Under the pieces are notes generated by a model, which was given only the letters and a program-made list of their open reading frames with translations, was not told the origin of the DNA and ran no database searches. Source: Streptomyces sp. A3M-1-3 (GTDB lineage Bacteria > Actinomycetota > Actinomycetes > Streptomycetales > Streptomycetaceae). From it: 41,552 nucleotides of DNA. The DNA lies in assembly GCF_024213665.1 (NCBI RefSeq), contig NZ_JANAVP010000044.1, forward strand, positions 1 through 41,552, in the 5' to 3' direction. How positions within the stretch are numbered: the first letter of the stretch is position 1; every line of letters starts with the position of its first letter. Position numbers and translations under genes: made by a program. Positions 40,906 to 41,552 of the stretch are shown here, in pieces.

Positions 40906-40929
40906 GGCCCTGCCTCTCTGGCTTTCCAT

Positions 40930-40956
40930 CTACATGTCCATGTCCCACTACATGTC
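40930..40956. repeat. CTACATGTC direct repeat in the maoC leader
   Basis: CTACATGTC occurs at 40930-40938 and 40948-40956, with another CATGTC at 40939-40944. The copies are 18 bases apart and adjoin the 15-mer operator, within the maoC 5' leader. Function is unknown; they may extend the operator. Confidence 0.4.
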
Positions 40957-40970
40957 TAAGCGCTTGCTCA
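40956..40970. promoter_or_regulatory. CTAAGCGCTTGCTCA operator before maoC
   Basis: Identical to 39731-39745. On the maoC strand it reads TGAGCAAGCGCTTAG, 51 bases upstream of the maoC start. TTGACA on that strand (40993-40998) could be the -35 element, so a bound repressor would sit at or just after the -10. Confidence 0.75.
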
Positions 40971-41024
40971 GCATGGTTGGCCTCCTGTGTAATTGTCAAC
41001 GGACTGCGGAGTAGGGTTCGAGGA

Positions 41025-41480
41025 GTGCCGCAGATTCCAGAGAAGATCCACGAGCTCACGGTCGGCCAGCTGTCCGCGCGCAGCGGCGCCGCCGTCTCCG
41101 CCCTGCACTTCTACGAGGCCAAGGGCCTGATCAGCAGCCGCAGGACAGCCGGCAACCAGCGCCGCTACAGCAGGGACGCGCTGCGTCGCGTCGCATTCGT
41201 ACGCGCGGCGCAGCGCGTCGGCATCCCTCTGGTCACCATCCGGGACGCGCTCGCCGAGCTGCCGGACGAGCGCACCCCCACCCGCGAGGACTGGGCGCGC
41301 CTCTCCGAGGCATGGCGCGCCGAACTCGACCAGCGCATCCAGCAGTTGGGGCGGCTGCGGGACCACCTCACCGACTGCATCGGCTGCGGCTGCCTCTCCC
41401 TGGACACCTGTGTGCTCTCCAACCCGGACGACGTGTTCGGCGACCGCATGAGCGGTTCGCGCCTGATGGCCGAGCGCTAG
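41025..41480 (+). CDS. soxR: Redox-sensing MerR-family activator SoxR
   Basis: A 151-residue SoxR. The MerR HTH (ELTVGQLSARSGAAVSALHFYEAKGLISSRRTAGNQRRYSRDALRRVAFV) is followed by the dimer helix and the [2Fe-2S] motif C-I-G-C-G-C-L-S-L-D-T-C (Cys118, 121, 123, 129), which senses redox-active compounds. GTG at 41025 follows GAGG closely. In Streptomyces, SoxR responds to the organism's own redox-active antibiotics. The stop TAG is part of the CTAG next to the terminal repeat; from memory the S. coelicolor protein is longer (about 175 residues), so the C-terminal tail may be shorter here. Cysteines and HTH are intact. Confidence 0.94.
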   Translation: MPQIPEKIHELTVGQLSARSGAAVSALHFYEAKGLISSRRTAGNQRRYSRDALRRVAFVRAAQRVGIPLVTIRDALAELPDERTPTREDWARLSEAWRAELDQRIQQLGRLRDHLTDCIGCGCLSLDTCVLSNPDDVFGDRMSGSRLMAER

Positions 41481-41552
41481 GGTCTGTTGCGAAAGTGCTG
41501 GTCGCAGAAGTGCGTTGTCGGTCGTGTTGTGCTTGCATACCCCGGTGAATCG
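41477..41552 (+). repeat. Right copy of 76-bp terminal inverted repeat (insertion sequence end)
   Basis: Exact inverted copy of 1-76. CTAG (41477-41480) holds the soxR stop; the element begins GGTCTGTTGCGAAAGT at 41481 and runs off the window. No transposase is visible. It is probably the same end of the same insertion sequence as on the left, in opposite orientation. Confidence 0.75.

Noticed and set aside
40993..41024. SoxR box before soxR
   Set aside because: No CCTCAAG-type inverted repeat is found; the only symmetrical signals belong to the maoC operator.
1..41552. Whole window as one composite transposon
   Set aside because: The content is a long run of ordinary chromosomal genes that I recall as syntenic in S. 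coelicolor; 41 kb between two insertion-sequence ends is better explained by a contig bounded by repeats.
1..41552. CRISPR arrays, rRNA, tRNA genes, phage genes, biosynthetic gene clusters
   Set aside because: No spaced repeats of the right kind, no RNA gene signatures and no polyketide, peptide synthetase, terpene or phage structural genes were seen.

Overview
The window is high-GC DNA with strongly GC-biased third codon positions, GTG and TTG starts, GGAGG-type ribosome binding sites, bldA-type TTA codons and mycothiol-type enzymes. It looks like chromosomal Streptomyces. From memory (not searched), the gene content resembles the S. coelicolor SCO1697-SCO1735 neighbourhood: soxR, homogentisate dioxygenase, an SGNH esterase, and a secreted cellulose/chitin-active protein beside a secreted lipase. 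Both ends carry the same 76 bp in inverted orientation. Each copy abuts a CTAG that holds the stop codon of the outermost gene, so the window most likely runs between two inverted copies of one insertion sequence, or is a contig broken at that multicopy element.

Layout. 0.07-1 kb: cupin gene divergent from a MarR regulator across an array of TAGTCAAG half-sites. 1.1-3 kb: secreted lipase (behind a perfect CRP-type palindrome) convergent with a sortase-anchored lytic polysaccharide monooxygenase. 3.4-4.9 kb: TTA-containing alpha/beta hydrolase and a DinB/MDMPI protein. 5-8.8 kb: CitB-type response regulator with no adjacent kinase, divergent from a complete tctCBA tricarboxylate transporter. 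8.8-11 kb: a GNAT remnant, DUF402 protein, tandem GNAT and short GntR. 11-15 kb: DUF5925 AAA ATPase, then a translationally coupled GT2-GT2-polysaccharide deacetylase operon whose first gene has a TTA codon at position 15. 15.4-16.8 kb: small membrane protein and secreted SGNH esterase.

16.8-21.5 kb: DUF4331-TPR-NicO-like operon whose last gene is fused by an apparent deletion to the 3' two-thirds of a serine/threonine kinase. 21.8-25.9 kb: small basic protein, family III CoA-transferase, and a DrrAB-like ABC exporter (permease frameshifted at its start) divergent from its probable TetR repressor. 25.9-30.2 kb: stand-alone type ISP C-terminal domain protein, HutC-type GntR, hmgA and a divergent TetR, with a perfect 10-10-10 operator.

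30.2-41.5 kb is a catabolic and redox block: molybdopterin oxidoreductase, aldehyde and alcohol dehydrogenases, MHS-type MFS symporter, PEP-mutase-like lyase, acyl-CoA dehydrogenase, MaoC hydratase, two TetR regulators and SoxR. Repeated operators tie these genes together: ATAAACTAGC before both the aldehyde dehydrogenase and the tetR/acyl-CoA dehydrogenase pair, TACCGACCGGTCGGTA-like sites before the molybdoenzyme and the MFS gene, and an identical 15-mer before tetR and maoC. No rRNA, tRNA, CRISPR array or complete insertion sequence was seen. The most notable signals are the unreported-looking operator network, two bldA-type TTA codons in otherwise TTA-free DNA, and three gene-decay events (GNAT, NicO-kinase fusion, ABC permease).
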